From Tyto alba (taxonomy: Eukaryota > Chordata > Aves > Strigiformes > Tytonidae): a stretch of 64,000 nucleotides of DNA. Position 1 is the first letter of the stretch. Every line of letters starts with the position of its first letter. The stretch covers positions 3,005,243 to 3,069,242 of the forward strand of contig NW_024881279.1 of assembly GCF_018691265.1 (NCBI RefSeq). Reading direction: 5' to 3'. Below are positions 40,794 through 53,300 of the stretch, in pieces. The position numbers and the translations under genes were made by a program. The notes beneath the pieces were generated by a model. That model saw nothing but the letters and a program-made list of their open reading frames with translations. It ran no database searches and was not told where the DNA came from.

Positions 40794-41215
40794 AAACCTC
40801 CCCCAGCACAGCTGGTACCCGTCACCCCTTGTGAAGAGCCTCAGTACAGAGGTCAAGGTCCCCCTTCTACCCAGAGCCATCAGCCAGCTCATGCAGTTTT
40901 GGTCAATCCCAAACCAGGTGGACTATTTTTTCCACAGATCTCAAGGCTCCAGGAAAAAGAAGTAGCCAGTGATGGGAAAATAAAGGCAGGAACAAGCTGT
41001 TATTTCAAATCATCTCCACCTGAAGGCAGCCCTTGCTGCACTAGTTACACTGAGAAACACTTCAAAGAAACGGGAGTCAAAAAGCCAGGAAATGCTCTAA
41101 CATAAAAGAGTCTGAATGTACTGACCTTTTGGCTGATTATCTCCCTGTCCAGAGTGAACCAGACAGAGACATGACGCTAGTCACCTTAAACATCTCAAGA
41201 CACAGATTTCACACA
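40794..41215. other. spacer downstream of UQCRQ
   Basis: Intergenic sequence between the CR1 fragment and the UQCRQ poly(A) region. An open frame runs through it on the + strand but resembles no known protein. Confidence 0.6.
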
Positions 41216-41237
41216 AAGTCATGGGGCAAAGTTAAAG

Positions 41238-41243
41238 TTTATT
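41238..41243 (-). terminator. UQCRQ poly(A) signal
   Basis: AATAAA on the - strand about 105 nt after the stop, followed by a GT-rich element (tgtgtgaaatctgtgtct). Confidence 0.75.
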
Positions 41244-41346
41244 AGACCTGATTTATCTCCCTCTTAATCCCCTTCTAGTCACATGAACAAGCCGAGCAAC
41301 GCCCAGTTGATGATACCGTGAGGTAACAATCTCCTTGTTAACTCGG

Positions 41347-41441
41347 TTACTGGTCGTTTTCATAGTCGGCGGGGTTCTTCCTCTTCAGTCTCTCAAACTC
41401 TTGCGTTCCCCACGAATAAATGAGATAAGCTGCCACAAAGG
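41347..41441 (-). CDS. UQCRQ: UQCRQ last exon
   Basis: 95 nt from the acceptor to the stop taa (41349-41347), containing the membrane helix and C-terminal tail. Confidence 0.95.
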
Positions 41442-41717
41442 CTGAAAAGGAAGGGGCACACTCACAAGCCGCGCTGCAATGAGCTCGACACACGATGGGG
41501 GGGGGGGGGGGGGGGGGGGGGAAGCGGGGCTCCATCTCTCGAGCCATCCCCCTCGGTACTCACGGGGAGTCACCTTGAAGACCTGGGAGCTGAACCGCCG
41601 CCATATGTTGGGCAGCCCGTGGGAGAAGACGTTGGGGAAGGCGCGCTGCTCGAAGGGCGAGAGGCTGTAGGTGATGACATGGCGAACCCGCGCCAGGTTC
41701 CCGAAGTGAAGGCCCAT
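41347..41717 (-). CDS. UQCRQ: UQCRQ, cytochrome b-c1 complex subunit 8 (82 aa, 2 coding exons)
   Basis: Small subunit of mitochondrial complex III (ubiquinol-cytochrome c reductase) in the inner membrane, associated with cytochrome b. Exons on the - strand: 41717-41564 and 41441-41347; donor gtgagt, acceptor ccttttcag, intron 122 bp. The joined 249 nt encode 82 residues plus stop, the same length as the human protein. It starts [20 protein letters not shown] and has the conserved [12 protein letters not shown] single membrane segment around residues 51-65 ([16 protein letters not shown]) follows, then the basic C-terminal tail [12 protein letters not shown]. No cleavable presequence, as for the family. 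The ATG context gcaccATGG is favourable. The intron contains a 25-base homopolymer. Confidence 0.96.
41497..41521 (+). repeat. G25 homopolymer in the UQCRQ intron
   Basis: Twenty-five consecutive G on the + strand, C25 in the UQCRQ transcript, occupying a fifth of a 122-bp intron between donor and acceptor. Confidence 0.92.
41564..41717 (-). CDS. UQCRQ: UQCRQ first coding exon
   Basis: 154 nt from ATG (41717-41715) to the first base of a Pro codon. The frame runs open past the donor, but the family sequence stops matching at VTP, which fixes the splice. Confidence 0.95.
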
Positions 41718-42000
41718 GGTGCCGACGGGTGACCTTCCTCCTCCTCCTCCCCTTCTTCCCCGCCGCCGCCCCGGAAGCGGAAGCGCCTTCCCTCAGCCCT
41801 TCCGGGGGCGGGCGGCGCCATTTCCCTCAGTCCCTCCCTGACGGCCTGCGCCCTGTCTGCCATCCCGAGAAAAATCACACTTTATACCCAGTAATTGTAA
41901 TCATTTCATCCCAGCGGAACTCCCCCCCTCCTACAGCGGGGGGCTCGGAGGCGAGTCAGCGCCTCGCTGCTTCGCCGGGGACGCCTCACGGGAGCGCTTG
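41718..42000 (-). promoter_or_regulatory. UQCRQ CpG-rich promoter with ETS and YY1 sites
   Basis: GC-rich, TATA-less upstream region. Two overlapping ETS/NRF-2 (GABP)-type sites lie at 41771-41784 (CCGGAAGCGGAAG on +). Another is on the - strand at 41799-41805, and a YY1-like AAATGGCGCC is at 41823-41814. GABP and YY1 sites are typical of nuclear-encoded respiratory-chain promoters. Exact start site unknown. Confidence 0.7.
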
Positions 42001-43760
42001 AAAACCCGCTCCTGAATAGCAAATACCGATCAGCAGAGGCATCCACAGCGAGAGCGCTTCGGTGTTTGAGTTACTATTAGAATATGTGTCACTACAGACT
42101 GAAAACGGTAAATCTGCCCAAGGAAACGCGGTCTCAACCGTCAGTTGCGTTCTGAAGCTGCTTGGATCCAACCCCAAAACCTCACTTCCTTAGTTTGGCT
42201 TCAGCTCTTTACCTTAAACAGCTTTTTCCAGTTGTGTCAAATAATTCTACTTTCCTCCTTGGTGGCTCGGTGAAGCTGATTTCCCGCTATTTAAAAGGGA
42301 GTAGCAGGAGCAACTGTATTGGGTGCTTTGAGTTAAACCAATCAAAGGTAGTGTTGACCATGGGCTGGGATTTTTTTTTTTTTTTTTATTTGACATTGAG
42401 ATATTTGCCTTGAGCCTTTGGTATTTATTTCAAACGAACCTCCACCTGGAGCCAAAGCGAGTGCTATTTTTAGTTCAATGGTTCCTGGCTAACGCACTCC
42501 ACAGTTACAGACTTCATTGGGATAGAAGTTATATATGACTGTGAGCCAGATCTTATTGCACCTTTGTGGAGAACTTCAAACTTGGAGGAATGTCACAGCA
42601 GTGTCACCTAGTTCGAAGGGAGGAAGGAGGTGAACCCAAGTCACTGAACTGTAACCCCCCCCCCCAGGCCAAGCCCTGGGGAATTGCCCATGTCAGGAGC
42701 TCAGCTCTGGGTCTGGTTAGGTGGCTTAGGATAGAAAGTTAAGGCATTTATGCATCAATGCATTAGCAAATCGTAATTTTAAAGGCTATTCTGAAGTTTT
42801 GAAAAGGCAGTGCTGCTGCACATCCTTTTAGTGTAAAAAAAAAAAAAAAAAACAAAAAAAAACAAAACCAACAACAAAAACAGAAAACAAAAACAAACCA
42901 CAAAAACCCCTACCAAAACTGGGGGGTGGGAGGGGTTTGTGTGTGAGCCCTACTTAAAGCCCTCTTACCTTGGGTCCCCCCCCAAAACCAATATTTTTGA
43001 CAGAATTCTTAAAACTAGAAAAGTCTAGGAGAAAATAAGTGTAGTAAAAGCTTGGTTTGAAAGCATGTCAAATTAAAGCACTGTTACCTACAATTTTATT
43101 GTGAGAGAACACAAAGCTATGGCCCCACATTTTCGGACTACTAAATCCATTTAACAGCATTTAAATAAACTAATTTAATAGGCTTGTAAAAGCTCTTTTT
43201 TTTTTTTTTTTTTTTCCAAGCTGACAGCATTGAACATTTCGTTGTCATTCAGAAGCAAGTGGCAGTGTAGTTCCATGTGTAGACTCCTGTACCCTCACCC
43301 CATGAATAGCTTGTGAATTATTCTGGTTCTAAACAGCTCACCAGTGAGCTGGTTCTAGCTTTTACTCAAGTAGTTCAGTGATTTAAGTTTTCACAAGTTA
43401 CCACACAGCTGTCCTTAAATTCTTACCACCTGTTGGGAAAGCCTGAAGAGCATGACAGAAGACAAACAAAAACAACCTTGTGCCTTTTTTCCCCTATTAC
43501 ATTTCCAGTTCTGTAACAGAATGAAAACCCAAGAAAAGAGCTTAATGTTGAAGACTTTCCTCTCTTCCTAGACACTTGCTGGAGATACCATATAAAGAAA
43601 TCTTGTGTTTGGAGGAAGACTAGCAGGCACTGAGTGTAAGTGGTATGCACAATTGGCATTTTTTTTTTTTTTAATTTTTTTTTTTTAAATCTATAACAAA
43701 ACAGCTTAAAATATACATCTGGTAGTTGAAACCTCTTCCACATTTTAAATGCATAATTAT
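42001..43760. other. UQCRQ-GDF9 intergenic region
   Basis: No recognised coding exon. Contains several low-complexity tracts: a T run near 42370-42390, an A-rich tract at 42836-42911, T20 at 43196-43215 and paired T runs at 43659-43686. Confidence 0.65.
42836..42911 (+). repeat. A-rich low-complexity tract
   Basis: A run followed by CAAA/ACAAA units. Looks like a degenerate A-rich simple repeat without a retrotransposon body I can identify. Confidence 0.8.
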
Positions 43761-43784
43761 TCCAATAAAAAGCTACTACTTACA

Positions 43785-43790
43785 TTTATT
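43785..43790 (-). terminator. GDF9 poly(A) signal
   Basis: AATAAA on the - strand about 200 nt after the GDF9 stop codon. Confidence 0.6.
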
Positions 43791-43987
43791 TTCACATTCC
43801 AGAAAGACTGAGTGGCTACAGAAGTGCTGTGGTATAAACATCTTCTAACTAACTCCATGCCGAATCCTAACCGATTTTGTAGCGCTATTAGAATGACATG
43901 CATGCTATTCAGTCGCTTATAGCTGCAGATACTTTGAGAATGCAAAAAATACCCAAACCCGGAGTAAAATCAATTAGGGTTCACCCA

Positions 43988-44940
43988 CTACCGACAAGTG
44001 CACTTGGTAGCTATCATATCTTCATACTCTTTGTAGACGATGGAGCCGTCGGGCTCTATGGTTAGGACGCTCAGTGGGCTGTATTCGGCAGGAACGCAGG
44101 AGGGCTTTGGAACAGAGGAGTCCAGCTTCTCGTATATTATGTTCTGTACCATTGTGTGTACCGGAGAGCCGTAGCGATGCCCGACGACCCTTGGGCAGTC
44201 GCCTTTGCAATACTGAGGGCTGTACCTGTGAGGTGCTATTATCCATTTGTCCCATTTTAGTTGGCTAAAACTTAGACGGAAGTTGTGAAGCTCACACTCG
44301 TTTTGAGGGAACAGAAATTGTTTGAAATACTCGCTCAGATTATAAGGTTGAGTTGCTGGTGCTTCCTTCAGATTCCCATCTCTTCGACGTCGAGAGACCC
44401 TTTTACCCTGTGAATTCTCTTTGCCTTTGTCACCCGTAGGATCAACAAGCGGACTGTTCCTTTGCCTGGGCCGCACTGGGTTTTTCCTTCTGTGTCTAAG
44501 TGAGTTCCACCTGTGATAAGCTTGCTCACTGGTATCATTCAGATAAAGAAGAAGAGAAGGGGAAACCAGTGCCATATTAATGGGATTTTCCAGTTTTGTG
44601 TTCTGTTGTGGATCACCCATCAGACAAGTGACATTCACAGCCATATGAATATTTCTCCTGTTAGTAGCAATTAGAGGCTGGAGAAAAGAAGTCACATCAA
44701 TTTCAACCCACTTGCGTTTTCTAACTTCAAAGTGCAGGCTAAAAGCTATAGTGTGTGAAATGCTGGGACATACTTGGCTAGAAAAATCATGCTCCTTAAC
44801 AGATAAATGGCACATGCATGTAATGGAAGAAGAAATGGTCATTGATGCATCAAAGGAATAGAGCAAGACAGACTTCAGTAAGTGCTCTAGAGCAGTAACA
44901 CGATCCAGGTTGAAGAGTAAATCCACCGAGTGAATGTCTC
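43988..44940 (-). CDS. GDF9: GDF9 exon 2
   Basis: 953 nt from GDIHSVDLLFNLDRV to the terminal CTCR and stop tag (43990-43988). Contains the rest of the prodomain, RRRR cleavage site and the complete cystine-knot domain. Confidence 0.95.
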
Positions 44941-47218
44941 CTGAGAAGTGAAACAAAATTTTGTAGAGTTAATGCATCTTAATTTTCCACCTAGACATAA
45001 ATACTATCGTACAGTGATTAAGTAGAAATAATTCCGCAGCAGAAGAAACTAGTTTAGATGCCCTCCCTTATTTTTATTATATAGAATTTATACTTTGGTC
45101 AGGGACATAAGATTTAAAAGTTGAGAAAAGAGAGCAAAACCAAGAAACCCCAGGCTTTTAAGAAGTGTTAGAATTCATGTCATTGAAGAAACAGTACAGG
45201 AGGAAGTTAGCAGTTGCCTTTTCAGTGTCAATATGGGGAAAGAGTAACTAGACACTCCAAATTATACAAGCCATGAAATGAAATAGCTATGGTTTTAAGT
45301 GAATGCTTTCAGAGCTTTTTAGCATTAACTCTAGTCATTCTTCCTACAGAGTAATAGCAAGGCAGAAGTTTATTTATTAGCATTACCTAAAAAAATTATC
45401 TTTGTTTCATGTCACTTTGCTTTGCTTTTATGAAACAGAACCAAAGCTTCTAAGTTATTCTGAATGCACGTCTGTCTCATTCGCCCTTACTGTAAGATAT
45501 GCTACTCTTATATTTTCTCTGATGTTAAGAATTTTTCTGGCATTCTTTGAATTTGCTCCAATTTCCATCTTACTCTGAGATTGATGACCCCGTTTCCTAG
45601 CCTGTTTTCCAGATGTGGATGTAGCATATGTTTAATACATTACTTTTTTTCCTACTCACCACTATATTTCTTCTACAATTAGAAACTGTTAATTTTTGAC
45701 CACACAAATGCACTAAGTGATCTCTTCAAACTTACATAGGCCAAATAATCAGAAATCAGATGAAGGCTCTGTAGACCTTGATAAACTTGTATTTCCTATA
45801 TTAATGAAGTTTTCTACAATCATGAATTCAAATACTCTCAATAATTGTAGGAAGTGGGTTCAGATTCAAGCTGCTACTTTAATTATGACTACATTTAAGA
45901 TATGTAACCATGAGATTAACTGTTAACTGTGAGTATATTTCTGAATCAGTATATTATATTATGCCAGGAAATTATAAACATTGATTTTTGTTTATTTTAT
46001 TTTTCCATACTTTCTAACTGAACCTCAATCTCAAAGCGCTGTTACTGTGCACAAATACAATTTTTAAGGTTATCTGTCTTTCTAAGTGAAAGAATCCAAG
46101 TTAGAAGAACTCAGATCACTTATCAGCAGTCACATAAGTAGAATTAAAGGCCAAGGGTTTCTAACTGAGGTTGCTGTGCCCAGCCCACATTTAAGAAAAC
46201 CATGAAAGCATGGTAAATTACAAAGTGCCCAGCCATCCTAGTTTTTCAGTCCCGAGTCTGATTTACAAGTAGTTCTACTCTTCCCTTCAGAACATTCACA
46301 CATTTGGGTCATGATTCTTCCCTAGGAAACGTAGAAAAGGAGAAAAGTTATCTGGCAGTGGGACTCTGGCAACTTGTTACAGAGCTTGTTACAGTGCTGT
46401 GTTTTTAGGGCCTTGAAAAAAAACAAAACCAAGATGGGTAGCAGAAGGAAACATGATGTCCCTTATGTCTAACCATTTTTAACACTTCCCTTACTTAGAG
46501 CCAATTGTAGTTTTCTCTGACTCATAATAAGATGAGTCATCCTGAGACATCAGTATCATCTTGAACATAGTACCATTTCTATGGCATTTCCCAAACTGTG
46601 GAGAAGTCTATGCCTAATGCCATTCAAGGAGAAGTAGGTTATGAAAAACACCTACAGTTTAAGAGAAGAGCCACCAGGATTAAAACAGCAACAGCTCTAA
46701 AGAAATAAGATATTTTTATATTATGTTGCAAGCACAGAATATGTGGAAAACCCCCATTTAACCTTTGCAGCTGAGGTCAACCCACACCTACCTTTCATTA
46801 GGTCCCTGTGGTGGTGCTTGCATTCTGAACACGGAGTGAAAAGTCGAACAGTGTTATAGAGGTGGCTTTTGTTAGCCTTTGGGATTCCCTCCTTCGTGGC
46901 AGACATCTTATACAGCCTCTTCATGTACCGCAGGGCTCTGGAGTCTGGCTGTAGCCTGGGGACCTCGCTTTCCCAGTCCTGGCGTCCCCCGTCAGACAGC
47001 ACCTTGAGAAGGGGAGGCAGGAGGGCATACCCACGTCTCACCCCTTTTGGCGGCCGCAGCAATGAATTTAGCTCGCTGGTAGTGTCCTCGGGAGCTACCA
47101 GGAATCCAGAGGTCTCAGAGACCACCCGACCCCTGGAGTGGGGAGAACACTGGGTGCTAGAAGAAAGCCAGTGAAGACAGTAATAGAAACAAACATAAAT
47201 TCTCCAAGTACTCTCCAT
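43988..47218 (-). CDS. GDF9: GDF9, growth/differentiation factor 9 (459 aa, 2 exons)
   Basis: Oocyte-secreted TGF-beta superfamily ligand acting on follicle granulosa cells. Exons on the - strand: 47218-46792 and 44940-43988; donor gtaggt, acceptor cttctcag. The joined 1380 nt give 459 residues. Signal peptide within residues 1-25 (MESTWRIYVCFYYCLHWLSS), then the prodomain (LQPDSRALRYMKRLYK, SHLYNTVRLFTPC, LLFNLDRV, SPSLLLYLND). Furin site RRRR is at 326-329 and leaves a 130-residue mature domain. That domain has six Cys (358, 387, 391, 424, 456, 458); the position before the CVPAEYSPLS Cys is Ser, the hallmark loss of the interchain Cys in GDF9/BMP15. The frame continues upstream of the chosen Met, but that extension would include the TATA box. 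Confidence 0.96.
44941..46791 (-). other. GDF9 intron
   Basis: 1.85-kb AT-rich intron, single as in mammalian GDF9. Nothing else recognised. Confidence 0.85.
46792..47218 (-). CDS. GDF9: GDF9 exon 1
   Basis: 427 nt: ATG at 47218-47216, signal peptide and N-terminal prodomain up to DLMK plus one base of Gly. Start context agcATGG. Confidence 0.94.
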
Positions 47219-47301
47219 GCTCTTTAGGGTTGCAGCCAAAAAAAAAAAAAATGCCTCCCCTAAAATACTCAAGGAAAAAAAGAATACCTGAGCCTGATCC
47301 C

Positions 47302-47319
47302 TTATATATGGTACAGCTG
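47302..47319 (-). promoter_or_regulatory. GDF9 core promoter: TATA-like box with adjacent E-box
   Basis: On the - strand catatataagg lies about 90 bp upstream of the ATG, and CAGCTG (47314-47319) lies a few bases further upstream; a second CAGCTG is at 47371-47376. E-boxes are known to matter for oocyte-specific GDF9 expression in mice. Assignment here is by motif and position. Confidence 0.5.
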
Positions 47320-47399
47320 TGGAATGGGAGGGAGATTCCTTTCTCATTAGAAACCAAAGAGAAAGATCTGCAGCTGGCTACGGAAACCACATACCTATT

Positions 47400-50300
47400 T
47401 GCATTTAGGCTAGAGCCTTTGCCTATGAAAGCATATTATAAACAAAATCCTTAATTCTGAGAGTTAACCTTTTCCGCATGGTAAATACAAAGCAAGAGTG
47501 AGTGTCAGCCTCCAGAGGGAGCAGGGGAGACAAGGTAGCATTGGCTAGTCTAACTAAATCCATGTTTATTTGCAGAAATATATGAAGAGCTAAATATTAT
47601 TGCTCGTAGCGATAATACACTAATAAAAAAACTGTTTTCCATTTTCTGTTAATGTATTTCTCGCATTTCACTTCTCTGTAGACAGTATTATCCACTTGAG
47701 AGAGAGGTTACTGTGACTACAGTGCTGTCAGATTTGTTTTCATTCCAGCACACAGCACATGTTTACCTCCAGTCTGAGGTAAGGCATCCAAAAGCAGAGT
47801 GCTTTTTCAGGCAGTATCAGCCATCTGTGGAGTGTGCTCCAAAAGGAGTAATATTGATTGCATCAGGAATATTCAGAAACTCTTGTACCTGAACATAATT
47901 AAAGGGATGGGGTTTAGTTTAGTTAGGAAAATACAGGGGAAAAAATCTGTTTTCATGACAGTTGTTTTTAATTAGAGCTTTGTTATCAATAATCTAGTGA
48001 AATGTCGCCCATAATCTGACTTTCACATTTTAAGGCTTCTGAGTAAGGACTGCTTGTTCCGAGGGTGTTTAATTAACTTACAGAAATGTCAGTTTGTCAA
48101 TCTTTGGTTTGGAGTGGAAGGTTAATTCAGATAACAGTCTATAATATAAAACAATATAACATTTCCTGCTAGATTTCTTAAAGCCGATTTGATTATGATA
48201 AGAGGGGAATACTGTAACTTCTGAGGTCAGCTATGTGTAAACTGTTTTGAATAAGGTGATTTGTACTCTAATTTTAAAAATACACCCTTCAGTCAGGCAT
48301 TCTTGCATCAGTCGATCTCATCTGCTCCCCCTCTTGGGGGTTTGAATTAGTCCCACTTTACATTAGTTTCAAACAAATGTAACTACAGTTTCTGCTGTTC
48401 CATGACAATTTAAGCTGCCCTCTAACCCTACCCTTTTCCACAAACCGCATGTGCATGCCTGCTTTCTCCTTTGCACTGATTTTTGATGTTCAGATCTTGT
48501 GGTGGATCCAGCTGAAATGGTAGGAAAATAATCCAATGAAAAGTGATTACTTGCTTTACTTTACTGAAACCACTGGACAAGCTGAGAACTATTAAGCCTA
48601 TCTTGAATAATTTGGGGCTCAACAGGACATGAGTGGTACTTCTGGATGCTAAAGGCATAACATCCTTATCTGTTATTCTGTATGGTGAGTGCCAAAATAA
48701 TCTTACATATTTTTATATATACACTGCATTGAAGAGTGTATTCTTAAACATGTAGCTTTTGAAAATTTTGCTTAAGTAGACTGGAAAGTTCATGAAACAG
48801 GTGAAAGGACATGGAGATTTTTAACTGTAGATTTAAGCCTAGCCCTGACCAGATATATTCCACTCTTTTGCATAGTCTAATGGCCTGATCATAAAACTCA
48901 TCCACATTTATTAGCTGTCTTGATGGAAATCTAAGCAGAGAAGTCAAAGTCGAGATATATCCAACTTGAACCAATATGTGACTGAAGAGGCACCTTTGCT
49001 GACTAATGTCAGGGAGAAACCTAATGTGAGCTGCCTCGTGCGCTGTTGGCCAAGGCTGGGAGCCGCTGCAGTGATGGCTGGAGGGCCATCAGCACGCCTG
49101 CTTCTCAGCTCGTGCTCAGGCGTAATGCTCATCAGCATCCTGCGATGCTTGGGGGTAGAAGAAGGTTAGATCTTCTTTATTTTCCTTCATCCTGGTGTCT
49201 GGGTTAGATGCTGTTGGGGCTCTCAAAGGATCTTATAGCTGAGTTTTCACATTTTTAGTAACTGGTTGGTCTAGACCTGTGGAAATGTTTAATGGGTCGG
49301 TTGATTTGATTTGACTATGGCACGTTGACTACTTGACCCTTTAGAAAACGTGATCATTTTCAGTGCATAAATAGGAGCAGAAGTGCTGTAAGAGTGGCTG
49401 GAGGAGTTCAGTTATTCTTAACATTACTGAAGCCTTAGAGTCTTCCCATTAATGTATTTATAACTTCAGGCAGTTCTTGAGCAGCTTCTAACAAACTAGA
49501 CTTCCTTTGCTCTGCAGCAGCCTGTAATAAAGAGGAGAAAACTAGAGTTTATGTTGCTGTTGATATTTTCCTCTGAAACCTGGTTGCCCTGAACAGGTTA
49601 GTGATCCAGCCCAGCCACAACAATCCCTACGTGCAGGACTGAACCCTAGCAACTGGCAGGGGTGTCAGGATCTGGGGGAGGGAATGAAAGAGGAAAGACA
49701 GCCCCGTAAGCCACACTCACTGCCAAAGCCGGTTTATCATCCAAACTGTGACTTTTTACTGGACTTCAAGTTGCTCCGTGCTTGGACACATTGGCTGAAG
49801 AGTTATAAATTTCAGCTATATCTGATTGAAGATTCTGGCATACCTACACTTGTAGGTAGTTGCAAATACATGTGCACAAGCATTTAAGATATTAAAGACC
49901 CGTTTAGTAAAACACAGTGCCCAAGGAGATTGGTTTCATCATATCTCTTTAAAATCCAGACCATTATTAGATTGTTTGATCATCTCATGTTTTATATATC
50001 ATAAATACTTATTATCTCTATTATTGAGCATTAGATTGTTGCAGCAGAAACTATATTTTCCTTTTTTTTTTTTTTTTCCCCTGAGAAACACTGAGTATCT
50101 AGTCTGTACTACCAGAAACTAATAATAATTTTTAAATTCCTATAAAACGAGGCTGAAGAATGTGTAGCTTTGCCCTGTAGCCAGATAATGGCATTTGTTT
50201 ATTTCCACAAGGGAGCAAAAGCATTAATCACAGGTATAGCTGTTATGCCCTGATAAACAAAGTGTTTTCATTTTGGCTCACTGAGCTGATTCAGTGACTT

Positions 50301-53300
50301 TGAAATACAAGAAGTATCAGGTGCTCTCTGCAGGGTCCATTAATAATGTTGCAGAAACTTAGCCAACTGCCCATGCAAAGTAACAGCTGAGTTACGGGTC
50401 TGCTATGCAGATGTGAGCTGTAGCGATTTCTAACAATTTGAAAAGAAGAAATGTTGCCTGTTACTTCTAATGGCTTCTTCCTGCCATAAATGAAAAAGAT
50501 CAAACAAACTATTTTAAAGAACCACATATGTCATTGTTTGACAAGACAGAATCAGAGCTAAAACACTATGTACCACTGATTTTATGACTACAGTGTGAAA
50601 CAGGTATTTTTAATCACTGATGATAGCGGCCTGTGCTCAAGTCAGCCCATTTTTATCTCCTTGATGATAACATCAGCAATCCCTCAAACTGACGATAGCA
50701 GAAGATTGGGCTCTGTTTGCCCCTCTGTTCCTAACTGCCTTCTTGTACCTGATGGTTTCAGCTGTCTCCATAGTCTATGTAGTCATACTTGCCATTTGAG
50801 ATGTTTTTCACAGACGATAAGATTTTTCCCATTTATCATATTTGTAATTGTCCCACGGAAGACTTATTTTCCTATCTGAAAGGTCAGCCTTCTTGAAGAG
50901 CTTGGAAAAGAACTGAAACATCCTAGACACAGACATAAGCCGGGGCACTGATGGATAGTTTATGAATTCCATTTTTCTTGCAGACTACTTCTCCTACTAC
51001 CTATGCAGCTTTGCATGTATTATTTGTTTTCCTTATGTTTTAATCTACCATCACTTTATTATAATCATTATTTATAGGACCTAGAAATTACCCTAATGGA
51101 CCATGAGTCCATTTTCCTGCATGCTGCATAAATATGGACTAAACAGTCCAGAGAGTTTGTAATCTAAATATAGGACAAGAGAAGGGACAGCATACAAACA
51201 GTTATCTTGTATTTGTCGGCAGACAAGTAGAAGAGCAGAGTTTCAGGGACTTAAAGAAGATTACAAGAGAGTATTGCTGCTGTTTGCATCAGGGGCAGCA
51301 TGAAGATCTTGTCTGAAAATGTAATGGGTGAACAATGGAAGCTGGACCCCTGAGAGGGAGTCGACAGACTGCACTGGTATGTCCCTTACCTTGTAGGTGT
51401 GCTCTGGGGCTGAATATACTAAACATTATGAACCATTCAAACACTAGGATCGTGATAGTTTTGTAAGGACCTGGATATACACAGCTAGGCACACATCTCA
51501 AATATTGATTGGCATCAGCAGGATATTGCTGTAATAGGTAGGCAAGTAAGAAACCAGCAGCAGAGTTGATGTACTTTAGAGAGATGGGTTTTTCCACAGT
51601 GATCTGGTTTTAGAACCTAAAATAATACAAAACTTCCAAGTTCCTCAGGCAAGGGAAAAACCTGCATGAGGACGATATGCCTAAGGGGGCCTTTTTCTTT
51701 GTTTACATGCTCACCGAGGTCCCCAAAGCATCAGGATGATGTGATTGACTCCAGCGAGGAAGGTGAGAAGGGGAAGGAGGTGAGCTTTGTGGTGTACGTG
51801 GCAGCAAGGAGCACTCAGAAGAGAAATACCCCTCTTCCAGGGGTGTTTCCCCCTTTCTCTATACCTGAAGACAACCGGGCTCTGAACTGCACCTGTGTAG
51901 TGGTGTCGGCTGCTGCAAAGGCGGGGGCTGGCTGGCACGTGGGGTGGGGCAAGATGGGTCACCCAGCCCTTTGCTTTCATGATTGCCATCTGTGGCCTCT
52001 CTCTGCCTTGACTAAAGAAGACTGCTTGCCACTGGATCCTTATGGAGCTAAGGGGTATATGCTGTGGATTTATCCAGTGCCATAATACTATGTTTTATTC
52101 TCCTGCCAAGGGCATAGTGGTGAGTCAACCAAAAAGACAAAGCTCTTTGCTTCTGCCTCTGACTGCTTCACTAAGGTATCCATGTCTAAAATACTGGATT
52201 CCCACTTTACAGAAATATATTGTAATGGTGTCTAAACTTAATGTATATCATAGCTACACTTCCATTGTTCACAGTAGGTATCTATTAATTGTTGCTAAAA
52301 GACCTAGCTATAGATGATCCGATAGTCAATCTGGTTCTTCAATACAGAGTTTCTAGGTGTATGAAAATTATAGATTCATGGAAGTATCATTTTACTAAAC
52401 ATTTTAATATCTCATGCATTCTATATTGGATTAGGATATCCTGACAAAAAGTGGAACTCATCTCCGGTTTATTGTACTATTTATATGTAGATAAAAATAA
52501 GTAACTCTCTGAAGTGCTATAAAAGATTAGCTGACAGATGAAACAGCTTGGTCTGAGTATGGAGTTTGCTGTACAAAGATACAGCGATAAAAATAAACGT
52601 AATGGCTTCTTAGAGGCTGCAGAGGAGGGTAATGCCAAGCTGGGATCGTGGCACATTTCAGAGCTCCTGCTGCCATTCCTTTGGGCACGGTGCCTTTCTG
52701 TTATCTTACATGGCATTGCTGTGAACTGACCACGTAATAACGCTGAGGAGAAGTGACCTTGTGGACGCTTTGTACAACTAGAATTAATAAATGTTCTTGA
52801 CAGGGTAATCGGTTAGTTGGTTCATTTAGTACATGAGTTCAGTGGCTTAATAGGCAGCAGTGTGAGAAAAGTTTTACTTCATCCTGTTGTGAAAACAAAT
52901 GATTAGCAAAGAGCCACCTGACGGCCTCACTCGGCCTCTGAAAATGAGCCCAGTTTTCCCTGTGCTGCTAGGCTGCTGGTGGCCCTTTGGGTACTGGTGT
53001 GGTATCTTTGCCAAACCTCTTCAGTTTTACTGACATGAAGGTACATGCTTCTGGAGTGCCTTCTTACAGCTCTTTTGTATCAAGGGGTTAGTTTACAACT
53101 CATTCACACATTAATTTTCATCATTCGTGCGATGATTGGGGAAGAATGTAGATATTCAGTGCTAAAGTATGGCACTCACAATTTTACCTGCTAAGCAAAT
53201 ATCACACAGAAGACTAGTAGGTTTGTCCTTGTTGTAATCAGATATTCTTTAAAAAAATAATGAGAGCTCGTTCTCCAAAAAGAAACAACAGCTGCAGAAA

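Noticed and set aside
41570..41878. Open frame on - overlapping the UQCRQ start (MADRAQAV...)
   Set aside because: Out-of-frame with UQCRQ and created by the GC-rich promoter and 5' UTR. At most an upstream frame in the 5' UTR; not reported as a gene.
47219..47347. 43-codon in-frame extension upstream of the GDF9 start
   Set aside because: Includes the TATA-like box and E-box; MESTWRIYV gives a normal signal peptide, so the extension is promoter sequence.
51666..52085. 139-codon open frame on +, with a SPKHQDDVIDSSEEG-like segment and a possible donor gtgaga near 51771
   Set aside because: No recognisable homology, poor acceptor context upstream, and the surrounding residues look like random translation.
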